The notes below the pieces were generated by a model that was not told the origin of the DNA, did not search any database, and was given only the letters and a program-made list of their open reading frames with translations. Of a DNA stretch of 62,021 nucleotides, positions 27,870-36,939 are shown piece after piece. This stretch comes from Verrucomicrobiia bacterium (lineage in GTDB: Bacteria; Verrucomicrobiota; Verrucomicrobiia; JABWAM01): contig JAQUAF010000031.1 in the NCBI GenBank assembly GCA_028687435.1, forward strand, positions 1-62,021. The letters are read 5' to 3'. The position numbers were made by a program, and so were the translations under genes. Within the stretch, counting starts at the first letter, position 1. Each line of letters opens with the position of its first letter.

Positions 27870-28211
27870 TCAGTGGGGACATGCTCCATGGTGGGGCAAC
27901 TCGATAGCCAAAGTATGGTTCTCCGTCACCAGCAGGTATTGAAATGTACCGGCACCCATCTCGGAGAGGATCTGGATGCCTTCAGCCAAGACGGTGAGAA
28001 GCAAGGGGCGGAGATCGGTGTCGGGGTGAAACTCAAGCCACCGGTTGGCTGCCAAGGCCAGTCTCCCATAAAATTCAAACTTGTTCTGGAAGGTGATCAA
28101 TCCCTTGAAGGCTTGCTTTATCTCCTCAACCAGCCAAGACATCTCCAAGGCATGGCAGGTGCCGTATGGCCGCGACGGGACAGTTCCGCGGCGACAAAAA
28201 TCTGTCAGCAT
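27870..28211 (-). CDS. Hypothetical protein, start uncertain
   Basis: About 113 residues from MLTDFCRRG, mostly helical (MSWLVEEIKQAFKGLITFQ, LALAANRWLEF, LLLTVLAEGIQILSEMGAG). No known motif. The frame continues upstream through a terminator-like repeat, so I place the start after that repeat; the inner Met (MSWLVEE) is another choice and no clear ribosome binding site helps. It could be a fragment. Confidence 0.35.
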   Translation of the reverse strand: MLTDFCRRGTVPSRPYGTCHALEMSWLVEEIKQAFKGLITFQNKFEFYGRLALAANRWLEFHPDTDLRPLLLTVLAEGIQILSEMGAGTFQYLLVTENHTLAIELPHHGACPH

Positions 28212-28239
28212 TGTGGACAGAAACACCGCAGATAATACC

Positions 28240-28302
28240 CCTCCAACACAAAGCCCCCGGTTGCCTCCAAAGGTGGCCGGGGGTTTTGATTTAAGCGGGA
28301 TG
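28240..28302 (+). repeat. Terminator-like hairpin repeat, family D, copy 2 (inverted)
   Basis: AAAGCCCCCGG and CCGGGGGTTTT are read on the plus strand. The block is the inverse of 26826-26888 with few changes, so the two bracket a hypothetical gene, tRNA-Leu and another small gene. Confidence 0.65.
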
Positions 28303-28333
28303 AGATTGCAAGGCTGCCAGAGGGCGAAGGTTT

Positions 28334-28687
28334 TCAAGCCGCAGGCTTCAGACGCTTGACACAAAGCTCGTTGAGGCTGACACCTTCCTTGATGGCTCGC
28401 ATGGCCAAAGCCTTGTGCAAATCCGAAGGCATGCGCACAACAAATTTGCCGCTGAAGTTTTTCTTCAATGCTGGATCAGGCAACTTGTCCTCATGTTTCA
28501 ATTTGGATTCAATGGCATCCTCTACGGCCTCGCAAAGCTGGCGGTAAACATCCGTTTCATCGTCTCCATGAACACCCCCAAAAAACAACTCGGGGCATTT
28601 TCCGACAAAGCATTGATCTTCCTCGCTCCATTCAACAACCTTGATATAGAGAGAGGCAATTTTTTTGATTTCAGTTTTATTTTTCAT
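28334..28687 (-). CDS. hicB: HicB-family antitoxin
   Basis: The 117-residue protein has a HicB N-domain (SEEDQCFVGKCPELFFGGVHGDDETDVYRQL) and a C-terminal ribbon-helix-helix part (FVVRMPSDLHKALAMRAIKEGVSLNEL) for DNA binding. It should neutralise HicA and repress the pair. The start MKNKTEIKK overlaps the end of hicA by 11 nt, the usual coupling. Confidence 0.88.
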   Translation of the reverse strand: MKNKTEIKKIASLYIKVVEWSEEDQCFVGKCPELFFGGVHGDDETDVYRQLCEAVEDAIESKLKHEDKLPDPALKKNFSGKFVVRMPSDLHKALAMRAIKEGVSLNELCVKRLKPAA

Positions 28688-28886
28688 GTTGTTGAACCTC
28701 CTCCAATGCTTCAAAAACCTGCTTTTCCTGATACCGTTTTGCGTCGTGTCCGGGGTTGCCGGACATGATGATCATGGTGCCGGTCGTATGCCGCCACTTC
28801 CGATGACTGCCCTTGCCAGCCTCCCACACAAAACCGGCTTTTTTCAAAATGCTCTCAAGTTCGCGAATTTTCCTTGGCACATCCAT
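28677..28886 (-). CDS. hicA: HicA-family mRNA interferase toxin
   Basis: The 69-residue toxin has a dsRBD-like fold signature with the catalytic His in GKGSHRKWRH, preceded by LESILKKAGFVW. HicA cleaves mRNA until HicB binds it. It comes first in the operon, as usual. There is no Shine-Dalgarno before the ATG. Confidence 0.88.
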   Translation of the reverse strand: MDVPRKIRELESILKKAGFVWEAGKGSHRKWRHTTGTMIIMSGNPGHDAKRYQEKQVFEALEEVQQHEK

Positions 28887-28914
28887 ATAGTATCATAGTA
28901 TCATGCTTGGTCAA
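28887..28914 (-). promoter_or_regulatory. Candidate hicAB operator/promoter
   Basis: AGTATCAT occurs twice in tandem (28889-28904) directly before the hicA ATG. TTGACC is read on the minus strand at 28909-28914. The repeat is a plausible site for the HicB ribbon-helix-helix. The -10 is ambiguous because a TACTAT box at normal spacing would place the transcript start inside the gene. Confidence 0.4.
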
Positions 28915-28956
28915 ATTGTTTTTGGCCTTTTTTGGGAGGGGCAAAAAGACAATGGA

Positions 28957-29302
28957 TCAAGCCACGCCGGAACCATGGCGGGCAGGTTCAGCCTTCTGGA
29001 CGGCATCAACGAGCCGGAATCCTTCGTGGATTTGCCCGGCAAGAAACCGGATGGCAAAATCGCATGCCAGCTTTTCAGAACCGGCAAAGACCAAGGGGCA
29101 ATAGCGCCTTGTCCACGCAGCCACGCTTCCCACAATCGCCGAAACCATTTTTCGTGTTACTCTCCCGCTCAAACTTTTCCACTCTGGCAACTTCAGCTCC
29201 AATCGTGTTGCCGACATGCTCGAGCGCCAAGATGATCGTTCGCAAATTTTCAGGTGACTTTGAAAATGCACGAATAACTTCGTTTGCATTTTGAACAAGC
29301 AA
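28957..29302 (-). pseudogene. Possible frameshifted hypothetical gene
   Basis: One minus-strand frame begins MLVQNANEVIRAFSKSPEN and stays protein-like to about residue 50 (VARVEKFERESNTK). From there another frame looks better (VSAIVGSVAAWTRRY, ACDFAIRFLAGQIHEGFRLVD). A single frameshift would join them into about 115 residues. No family recognised, and the call rests on appearance alone. The following 240 nt up to yebC hold nothing I can name. Confidence 0.25.
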
Positions 29303-29546
29303 ATTCCGCAGGCCAAAAACATCCTCGTGCCGTCGCCGAGCTGCCAGCAGTTGATTGCAGCATAAGTCAACCCTCCTTTCTGACAGCCGTTGAGCGCGCC
29401 AGGGTCACAGGGGTTCAAAGCGATTTGTTGGCGCAGGAAATTCAACGCAGGCTTGGGGAAAACCTGCCGTTCAAGGCTCCTCTCACCGGCCAGCCAGCCA
29501 AGAAAAGTCCTTTATTTTTTTGCGCGCATTCTTCAGGGTTGGAGGC

Positions 29547-30269
29547 ATGGGAGCACAATGGAAGCATGGACCGCGATTGGCAACCGCCGCAAAACGGGGT
29601 GCGCTGATCGGCAAACTGGTGAAGGAAATCCTGGTGGCCGCCAAGGTCGGCGGCCCCAATCCGGACGCAAACGCCCGGCTCTGGGCCGCCCTCGAAAACG
29701 CCAGGAAACAATCCGTGCCGCGCGATACCATCGAACGGGCCATCAAAAAGGGTTCCGGCCAGACCGACGAGGCGGTGCAGTTCGAATTGGTGACCTATGA
29801 GGGCTTCGCCCCGAACAAGGTGCCGGTGATCGTGGAATGCCTGACCGACAACCGGAACCGGACCGCGCCCGAAATCCGCAACCTTTTTAAAAAGGGACAG
29901 CTTGGCGCCATCGGCAGTGTCACGTGGATGTTTGACCACGTGGGAGTGGTGGAGGCCAGCCATCCGGACGCCAGCCAGGATCTCGAAACCGTGGCCATCG
30001 AAGCCGGCGCCCAGAACGTCGAAAAAGCCACACTCCCGGATCTGCCCGCCGGCCATATCGGCGCCCGCTTCATTTGCGACCGCACGGATCTGGACCAGGT
30101 TTCCCGCGCCCTCAAGGAAGCCAAATGGACCGTCACGACATCCGAAATGAGCTATATCGCCAAAAATTTCGTTGAGTTGACCGATGCCCAGCGACAGGAA
30201 GTCGCCGAATTCCTCAATGAAATCGATGAACATGACGACGTCCATCGCATTTATGCCGCATTGAATTAA
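29547..30269 (+). CDS. YebC/TACO1-family protein
   Basis: The 240-residue protein has the family blocks GALIGKLVKEILVAAKVGGPNPDANARLWAALENARKQSVPRDTIERAIKKGSG, YEGFAPNKVPVIVECLTDNRNRT and, near the end, FLNEIDEHDDVHRIYAAL. Family members were described as regulators but are now linked to translation of proline-rich stretches and in mitochondria to COX1 synthesis. The start MGAQWKHGP is the usual one for this variant. A GGAGG lies almost against the ATG. Its last 34 bp, including the stop, are repeated at 30497-30530. Confidence 0.88.
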   Translation: MGAQWKHGPRLATAAKRGALIGKLVKEILVAAKVGGPNPDANARLWAALENARKQSVPRDTIERAIKKGSGQTDEAVQFELVTYEGFAPNKVPVIVECLTDNRNRTAPEIRNLFKKGQLGAIGSVTWMFDHVGVVEASHPDASQDLETVAIEAGAQNVEKATLPDLPAGHIGARFICDRTDLDQVSRALKEAKWTVTTSEMSYIAKNFVELTDAQRQEVAEFLNEIDEHDDVHRIYAALN

Positions 30270-30530
30270 GCCGGGTCATGGCAACTGCTCGATGAAACAT
30301 GCTCGATGCTCGACGCAGAAAACCGGCAAGGCGGTGCGGGAGCCCCGCCCTCCATTCATTTCGCGACAAAGGGAGGGCGGGCCGTCGCCTCGCCGGCCTG
30401 TCCCGCCGAAGCGCTCGTGCGAAGGCGGAAGTGGCTTTGGCCACGCAAGCGGGGCTCCTGCACCGCCTTTTTTCGGCAAAGATTGAAATTCCTGAACATT
30501 GAATTACGCCGGGCCATGGCAACTGCTCGA
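30259..30530. repeat. 34-bp direct repeats flanking a palindromic repeat (family C)
   Basis: A 34-bp block at 30259-30292 (the 3' end of yebC) recurs at 30497-30530 with two changes, one of which removes the stop codon. Between them, GCGGTGCGGGAGCCCCGCC (from 30331) and GCGGGGCTCCTGCACCGC (30449-30466) form a palindromic repeat whose right arm is interrupted. A perfect copy of this palindrome is at 55283-55349. No gene lies in 30270-30751. Confidence 0.75.
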
Positions 30531-30751
30531 CGCAAAAATTGAAACGCTTCGGAATAAATTTCCCCTTGACTCAGCGTTATTCTTTAAGGATTGTTGGTCC
30601 CAATTCAAAGAGGACTGGGCCGCATTGAATACCGACCATCTTTTCGTTTGTTGTCTTCCGCTCTGCGGCGCTTTCGGTTCATTCTGCAAAGAGGAAAAAT
30701 TCTGTGTTTTCAGCGGAATTTTTCCGCGTCCCAGTTCAACAAGGAGTCACC

Positions 30752-32200
30752 ATGCTTGAAAATAAAAAACTGCGTCATCAAATCATCATCCAAGGCATCA
30801 TTATCATGGTGGTGCCCTTCATCATCGTCCACTTCATGGTCTGGTTTCAAAATGCCCAGACCCGGTTAATCGTGGAAAAAGGCGCTGAAAACACAGCCGC
30901 CCTCGTCCAAAAAGTGGAGGAGGTTTCCTTGACAAACCTGTTCTGGCAACTCGGCTTCGATGTGATCATCCAGGGGGTGGCCATCATGTATTGGTCGAGG
31001 ATCGCCCGCAAACTCACCGAACGGCTCAGCATCACCGTTGACCACCTCGACAACAACGCCGCACAGGTGGCCGCGGTTTCCGACGAGGTTCACTCCACCA
31101 GCCAATCCGTTGCCGAAGGCGCCGGCGAACAGGCGGCATCTCTCCAGCAAACCAGCGCATCCCTGGAACAACTGACCAGCATGACCAAACAAAACGCCGA
31201 AAACGCGCAAAAGGCCAAGGAACTGGCCGATCAATCCTGCACAGCCGCGGAAGCCGGCGTCCAGAACATGCAGAAAATGAGCGTGGGAATCGACGATATC
31301 AAGGTGGCGACCAAGGACATGTTGAACGCCACGGAAACCATTCGGGCATCCAGCGAGGAAATGAATGCCGCCATGGCGGCCATCGGCACTTCCAGCGACA
31401 ACATTTCAAAGATCATCAAAACCATCGACGAAATCGCGTTCCAGACCAACATCCTGGCGTTGAACGCCGCGGTGGAAGCCGCGCGGGCCGGCGAGGCCGG
31501 CATGGGATTCGCCGTGGTGGCGGATGAAGTCCGCAACCTTGCCCAGCGCAGCGCGCAGGCCGCCCGGGAAACCGCCGACAAAATCGAGAGTTCCATCCGC
31601 AAAAGCGCGCAAGGCGTGCAAATCAGCGAAAAAGTCTCCAAGAATCTGCAGGACATCGTGGATCGCACCAATCATGCGGATAAAATCCTGCAGGATATTG
31701 TGGCCAACGAACACCACGTGGAACAAAGCCTTCAGGACATCGCCAACAAGATCCGCCAGGTTCATGGCTTGGTCGAGGAAGTGGCGGCCGCATCCAAAGA
31801 ACAAAGCGGCGGCATCAGCCAAATCTCCGTTTCGGTCAGCCAGATGGACAAGGTCACCCACGGAAATTCCACCAGCGCCGAACAAACCGCCAGCGCCGCC
31901 GAAACGCTCAGAAGCGAAGCAAAGGATCTCAAAAAAGGCATCGACAAGCTTCTCTTCCTGATCCATGGCCCGGAAGGCCGTTCCTCCCGGAGAAACAATG
32001 AGTTCCATTCCGATTTCGAACCGCCTGCGCCCGCCCCCAAACTCTACACCCCCCAAATCCCCGCCAAGGTGACCGTCCGAAAAGATCTGGAAAGCGCTTT
32101 CAAGGAAATCCCCGATTCCCCCGTTCGAACCATCAAGGCGCAGCAACTTCTGACCGCCCCAAACCGGAAAGCCGGACCGGCCGAAGAAATTCCCATGTGA
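30752..32200 (+). CDS. Methyl-accepting chemotaxis protein without a sensor domain
   Basis: The 482-residue protein has two membrane spans (about 10-31 and 63-80) with only some 30 residues between them, no recognisable HAMP domain, and then a long coiled-coil MCP domain. The conserved hairpin tip is [41 protein letters not shown] at 225-261, where CheA/CheW bind. The tail after about 405 is Pro-rich and lacks a CheR pentapeptide. AAGGAG 6 nt before the ATG fixes the start. It may sense something within the membrane or through a partner. No other chemotaxis gene is nearby. Confidence 0.9.
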   Translation: MLENKKLRHQIIIQGIIIMVVPFIIVHFMVWFQNAQTRLIVEKGAENTAALVQKVEEVSLTNLFWQLGFDVIIQGVAIMYWSRIARKLTERLSITVDHLDNNAAQVAAVSDEVHSTSQSVAEGAGEQAASLQQTSASLEQLTSMTKQNAENAQKAKELADQSCTAAEAGVQNMQKMSVGIDDIKVATKDMLNATETIRASSEEMNAAMAAIGTSSDNISKIIKTIDEIAFQTNILALNAAVEAARAGEAGMGFAVVADEVRNLAQRSAQAARETADKIESSIRKSAQGVQISEKVSKNLQDIVDRTNHADKILQDIVANEHHVEQSLQDIANKIRQVHGLVEEVAAASKEQSGGISQISVSVSQMDKVTHGNSTSAEQTASAAETLRSEAKDLKKGIDKLLFLIHGPEGRSSRRNNEFHSDFEPPAPAPKLYTPQIPAKVTVRKDLESAFKEIPDSPVRTIKAQQLLTAPNRKAGPAEEIPM

Positions 32201-32337
32201 ACGACAAGGCTGAAGATTTTATTGGTTTTAGCCCCTGCCTGTAACCTGCATCCTTGTACCCTGCCTTCCCCTTCCCTGCCGGAAGGGTGATTGCAGTCTG
32301 ATGCCTTTGTGTGCTAACAGTTGGGTCTTGGAATTTC

Positions 32338-35300
32338 ATGAAGCCTGATCCAACCAGCTTGCCCGATCGGCGGGCGCCCATCTTTCCCAGCGAGCCTGTC
32401 CCGCCACAGGAGGCTGGAACCTCCCGGCATGCCGAGCCTGCGGCGCCATCCGAACCGGAACCGTCCGCTGGCGCCCCATCCGAAATCCCTCCGCCAGCAG
32501 CCGTCAGTCTTCCGCCTCCACCGGCGCCATCCTCCTTGCCGCGCAAATCACGGCGGATTTGGAAATGGTTTTTGGGGGTTGCGATCCTGATCCTGCTGCT
32601 TTTCCTCTCCATTGCAGGCGGCGTTTATTATCTGATCAGCGACCCGGGACTTCGTCAGTTCGCCCTTCCCTATCTTTCCAAACAAACCGGGATCCCCCTG
32701 TTCGCCTCGAGGATCGAATGGTCGCCCTTTTCTTCGCTCACGATTCACAACCTCCGGGTTGGCGACAGCCAGGAACCGTTGCTGAAGGCCAAACTGGCCA
32801 AAATCCGCTATGACGGCAACGCCTTGCTGAACAAAAAACTCGACATCGAAAGCATTGAGCTTCAATCCGGCGGCCTCCGTCTCCATCAATACCCCGACGG
32901 CACATTCCGCTTTCCTCCCCAGTCCGAATCATCCTCCGCCGTTCCAAGCGCCGCTCCAGCAGACGCTGTTTCAAAAGAAACCAAACATTGGCTGGACAGT
33001 CTGGCCATCGGCAAATTGATCCTTCAGGATTTTGATGTCGATTACTCATCCCTGCGCCGCACAGTCCTGCTGCGCAAGCTCAATCTTCAAGTCACCGATT
33101 TCAAGCGCGAGGGTTCCATCGGCTGCGAACTTGACGCCTCCTTCACTGCCAAGGAAACCCTTCGTCCCACCGCGCAGCCATTGCAGGGAACATTCAAGGC
33201 ATCCATCCAGACCCAGGTCAACCAGCAGTTCATTCCCAATCTGGCCCGGGTGAGGTTCAATCTTGAAAATCTGAAGGGAAATCTGGGCGGAGAACTCCTC
33301 GATCCCTCAAGCCTGAATCTGGACATCAACCTCACCCGCTCGGAAATGATCAATCTGGATCTGTCCGCCGGTTTTTCCTTCAAACAACCGGCCCGCGCGG
33401 GTTCCCCCGCACAACATGCCAGCGGCCAGCTCAAGGGCAAAGCCCAGATTCATGTCAATGAACAATGGATGCCGCAGACCGCCAAAATCGAGGCGGGCCT
33501 GGAAAATCTCAAGGGCAGCTTTGCCGGCGAAACCATCGACGGTTTTGGCGGGCGTCTCAACGTGGATCTGTCCATCACCGATGGCGGCCTCAGCGTGCTG
33601 AAACGCGCCGAATTGACCGCCTTCAAAAACGGCGCGACATTGACCAGTTTCAGCGCCACCGGCCCCATGGATCTTGCCAAAAAGACCGTGGACCTGGATA
33701 TCCAGATCGGCCCGGTCAAGAGCAACGTGCTGAACCTTCTCCTTCCCTCGAACGAAATCAGCTTTGAAAACACCGCCCTGAATTATGTGGGGCATCTATC
33801 GGTTCTGAAAAACGGGGAAATGATCAGCAGCTTTGGCAAAGTTGACCTATCGCCCCTCAATCTGACTTCGCCCAAGATGCCTCCGGGAATCTGGAAACCA
33901 ATGGTCATCAAGGCGGAATATGCGCTGGAGTGCAACCTGCCGCAAAAGCTCCTTCATCTCACCAAACTCGACGTGGATGCCCGCGCGCAAAGCCGTCCTC
34001 TGATGCAAGGCGCCCTGAACCGGCCCATGATCATCTCATGGGCCGATCCCACCCTCACCTCCCACCAGGCCGAAGACGCCGATTTCACCCTCAAGATCTT
34101 CTCGCTTGATCTTCCGCCCTTCACCCCCCTGCTGGGGCTGCCCGCCGGCAATCACCTGACCTCGGGCACGCTTGATTCCACCACCCGCGTGATTGCCACC
34201 GAACGCGGACACAATCTCATTCTCGAAACCCGGACCGAACTCAACAAGGTGGTCTATTCCTCCCCATCCGTCTCGCTCATGCGCGGGACTTTTTTCGTGG
34301 ATGGCCGCATCCATCTCAAAAGCCTGCAAGCCGCCCAATTCCAGAACCTCAGCATCAAATGCCTCGAGGCCAGCCGGCAGCTGGCGAGGCTTTCCCTCAA
34401 CGGCAACCTTGATCTGAACACCAAAACCGGCTCCGGCAGTCTCCAAATGGACGCATCGCTCGCCAGCCTTCTGCTGATCCATCCCGTGCCGGGGCTTTCC
34501 GTCGCCACCGGCAATCTCAAGGGAACTGTGGACTGGAAACTCCTGCCCCATTCCGGCGCCTTCTGCCATCTGGACCTTGCCGCCGGCCAGATGGACTTCA
34601 CCTGCAAAAACATCCACTGCCGGCAGATCGGTTTTACGCTCAAAAGCGATCTCGACTGGCGCAAGCCCCAACTCAAGCTGACCCGCACCGAGTTGAACGC
34701 CATTCTCGATGGGGAATCCGCCGGCGCCTGCAAATTCGACTTCCAATGCGACACCCTCAAGAACAGCTGGGCTCTTGCCTATCAACTGCAAGACTGCAAG
34801 GAAGACCTTCTGGGCGCGGTTTTCGACGCATTTCTGCCGGGGCGGAAACTCAAATCCCTGGAACTGGCCGGCAAGGGGGAACTGAAATTCGACGACGGCG
34901 TCCTTGACCTCAAAACCGACGCCGCCATGAAAAATCTGATGGTGGAAAACAGCCTGGCCCCCAATCTCAAGCCCCTCAACGCACGTCTCTCCGCCGATCT
35001 TCAATACAACACCAATGGTCATTTTAATCTGCGCTCGGCCACCCTCCAACTCGACCCCACCCCAACGGCAAAAAACCTTGTCCACCTGTCCGGCACGATC
35101 AAGGAGACTCCAACCCTCTTTTTTGCGGACATCAAGGCCCAGGGCCAGTCGCTGGATGTCACGCCGTATTACGACCAGCTTTTCGGCTCTGTCACCAACA
35201 AAACCGCCGTTGTCCCCGCAGCGGCTCCTCCACCGTCACCAGCTCCGGCATCCGCGCCTGCCGCCCCAAATTCCGCCGCATTCGTCTCCCCGCGGCTCAA

Positions 35301-36249
35301 AGCGCCGCCTCTCCCGCCCCCCGAAAAAGACATTTCCCTTCTCGTCACCATTGATTCGCTCAAGCTTGGAAGCAATCACCTGGCAAACGTGAAGCTTCCC
35401 TTCCGCATGCAAAAAGGCGCCATCGAATTGCCCGACACCCAGTTCAAACTGAACAACGCGCCGGTCATCATCAAAATCCAGCCACAACCCAATGCGGGCA
35501 AAAAGGGGTTCTCCTTTGAAGTTCAAACGGAAGGCTTGGCGCTTGCCCCGCTGGTGGACGCCTTTGCCCCGGAACTCAAGAATGAAATTCACGGCAATCT
35601 TAAAGCCAAACTCACCGGCCAGGGCGCCGGCACAACCTGGGACGAACTAAAGCCATCGCTGGATGGCTATCTGGAGGTGCTGGTGCGTGATGCCAAGCTT
35701 GAAAAGATCCCGACGGTCCGGGAGGGATTGGACGAACTCGGCGGATTGCTGAACTCGGATGACATCAAGAAATCGAGCGTGGACTTTATCGAAGGCTCGG
35801 CGCGGATTGCCGGGGAAAAACTTCACACCGACAACCTGCATATTCGCGGATCGTCCATTGAACTGACCGTGTGCGGCGATCTCATGCTGGACACCCGGCT
35901 GGATTTGAAAGCCACCATGAAAATCCAACGACAGGCCATGCAGAATTCCCCCCTGCTGTCCCAAGTCATCCAGCCCCTTGGCTTTGGCGACCAGGAATGG
36001 GCCAAAATGCCAGGCGCCGCCACCGTCACCGGCACGCTCGCGGATCCCAATGTCGGCCTGGACAAGAAAAAATTCTTTGGCGAAGCTTTCCGCAACGCCG
36101 GCGTCAACATCGGCATGCAGGCCCTGGAGCAGCTCCTGAACAAAGGCCAGAAAACCGATTCCACCGGCCAGACCAATCAGGGCGGCTCCGGGAACACCAA
36201 AAAAGGCGATTTTTTCGACAACCTTTTCAAGGGGATTTTCGGAAAATAA
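32338..36249 (+). CDS. Giant AsmA-like (DUF748/AsmA-family) protein
   Basis: The 1,303-residue protein has a Pro-rich cytoplasmic N-tail (1-68), one membrane span (about 75-99) and a long periplasmic beta-rich body. Its opening LPYLSKQTGIPLFASRIEWSPFSSLTIHNLRVGD-like block and repeats of VDLDIQ/LNLDINL strands are typical of AsmA/TamB-like bridge proteins. The C-terminal block (LGGLLNSDDIKKSSVDFIEG, VCGDLMLDTRLDLKATM) is the AsmA-C type. Such proteins are thought to carry phospholipids between membranes, implying an outer membrane. A Pro/Ala-rich linker lies around 960-985. MKPDPTSLP was chosen over a GTG nine codons earlier. Confidence 0.82.
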   Translation: MKPDPTSLPDRRAPIFPSEPVPPQEAGTSRHAEPAAPSEPEPSAGAPSEIPPPAAVSLPPPPAPSSLPRKSRRIWKWFLGVAILILLLFLSIAGGVYYLISDPGLRQFALPYLSKQTGIPLFASRIEWSPFSSLTIHNLRVGDSQEPLLKAKLAKIRYDGNALLNKKLDIESIELQSGGLRLHQYPDGTFRFPPQSESSSAVPSAAPADAVSKETKHWLDSLAIGKLILQDFDVDYSSLRRTVLLRKLNLQVTDFKREGSIGCELDASFTAKETLRPTAQPLQGTFKASIQTQVNQQFIPNLARVRFNLENLKGNLGGELLDPSSLNLDINLTRSEMINLDLSAGFSFKQPARAGSPAQHASGQLKGKAQIHVNEQWMPQTAKIEAGLENLKGSFAGETIDGFGGRLNVDLSITDGGLSVLKRAELTAFKNGATLTSFSATGPMDLAKKTVDLDIQIGPVKSNVLNLLLPSNEISFENTALNYVGHLSVLKNGEMISSFGKVDLSPLNLTSPKMPPGIWKPMVIKAEYALECNLPQKLLHLTKLDVDARAQSRPLMQGALNRPMIISWADPTLTSHQAEDADFTLKIFSLDLPPFTPLLGLPAGNHLTSGTLDSTTRVIATERGHNLILETRTELNKVVYSSPSVSLMRGTFFVDGRIHLKSLQAAQFQNLSIKCLEASRQLARLSLNGNLDLNTKTGSGSLQMDASLASLLLIHPVPGLSVATGNLKGTVDWKLLPHSGAFCHLDLAAGQMDFTCKNIHCRQIGFTLKSDLDWRKPQLKLTRTELNAILDGESAGACKFDFQCDTLKNSWALAYQLQDCKEDLLGAVFDAFLPGRKLKSLELAGKGELKFDDGVLDLKTDAAMKNLMVENSLAPNLKPLNARLSADLQYNTNGHFNLRSATLQLDPTPTAKNLVHLSGTIKETPTLFFADIKAQGQSLDVTPYYDQLFGSVTNKTAVVPAAAPPPSPAPASAPAAPNSAAFVSPRLKAPPLPPPEKDISLLVTIDSLKLGSNHLANVKLPFRMQKGAIELPDTQFKLNNAPVIIKIQPQPNAGKKGFSFEVQTEGLALAPLVDAFAPELKNEIHGNLKAKLTGQGAGTTWDELKPSLDGYLEVLVRDAKLEKIPTVREGLDELGGLLNSDDIKKSSVDFIEGSARIAGEKLHTDNLHIRGSSIELTVCGDLMLDTRLDLKATMKIQRQAMQNSPLLSQVIQPLGFGDQEWAKMPGAATVTGTLADPNVGLDKKKFFGEAFRNAGVNIGMQALEQLLNKGQKTDSTGQTNQGGSGNTKKGDFFDNLFKGIFGK

Positions 36250-36263
36250 CCGCCGCGCGCCGC

Positions 36264-36935
36264 TCATTTTGGCGCCGTAAAAAGCGATGTCAGATTGGTT
36301 CCGATGGCAGCCTGCCGCGCCTCCACATGACCGTCGCAGAAAAGCACGTTCGCACTGCCGGAATGACGCGGACGCAGGCGCTTGGTTGTATCCACACCCC
36401 CCTCGACATCCGCCACCATCAAGTCAGAAGAAGTCATCATCCAGCGGCCATCAGCAATAACCCCCACATCCCCCGGATTGGATATCAGCGCCGAATTGAT
36501 GCCGAACTGCTGTCCATAATTTTGGTACATGATTTGCGCGCAAACAAAACTGGTGGCGAAGTTGCCCGCCGCATTCCGGCATTTGTCGGCGGGACAATCG
36601 TAAACCGATCCGATATAGGATGGATTTGTGTTATAATTGGCTTTGACGTAAGAACTCAACAAGTCGGTCCAATATCTGTTTTTCCCAAAAACACCCGTAG
36701 CATCAAACACCGTGGGAAAATACTCATTGTTGTCCGTCGCGTAAGCCCGCATGCCAATGCCAATGTTTCGCAGATTGTTCATGCAGACGATCTGCCTCCC
36801 CTTCTCCCTCACCTTTGCCAGGGCCGGCAAAAGCATGGATCCCAAAAGTGAGACGACAGACATGACCACCAGCAATTCGGTCAGTGTAAACGCCTCCGAC
36901 AAACATTCCTTGAGCGCATTTTTTCTTTTAAACAT
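36264..36935 (-). CDS. Pseudopilin of regulator-pseudopilin-hydrolase module A
   Basis: The 223-residue protein has a prepilin N-terminus of the form SEAFTLTELLVVMSVVSLLGSM, then LAKVREKGRQIVCMNNLRNIG, and ends with RHSGSANVLFCDGHVE, the HxG...DGH motif. The residue before Phe is Ala rather than the standard Gly, which prepilin peptidase may still accept. MFKRKN was chosen because it lies 4 nt after the stop of the upstream hydrolase-like gene. It is the last gene of module A and probably works with the secreted protein before it. Confidence 0.85.
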   Translation of the reverse strand: MFKRKNALKECLSEAFTLTELLVVMSVVSLLGSMLLPALAKVREKGRQIVCMNNLRNIGIGMRAYATDNNEYFPTVFDATGVFGKNRYWTDLLSSYVKANYNTNPSYIGSVYDCPADKCRNAAGNFATSFVCAQIMYQNYGQQFGINSALISNPGDVGVIADGRWMMTSSDLMVADVEGGVDTTKRLRPRHSGSANVLFCDGHVEARQAAIGTNLTSLFTAPK

Positions 36936-36939
36936 AAGG

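Noticed and set aside
28957..29445. 162-codon minus-strand frame as an intact gene
   Set aside because: The first half looks unlike protein, and another frame is better there; a frameshifted gene from 29302 is the more likely reading.
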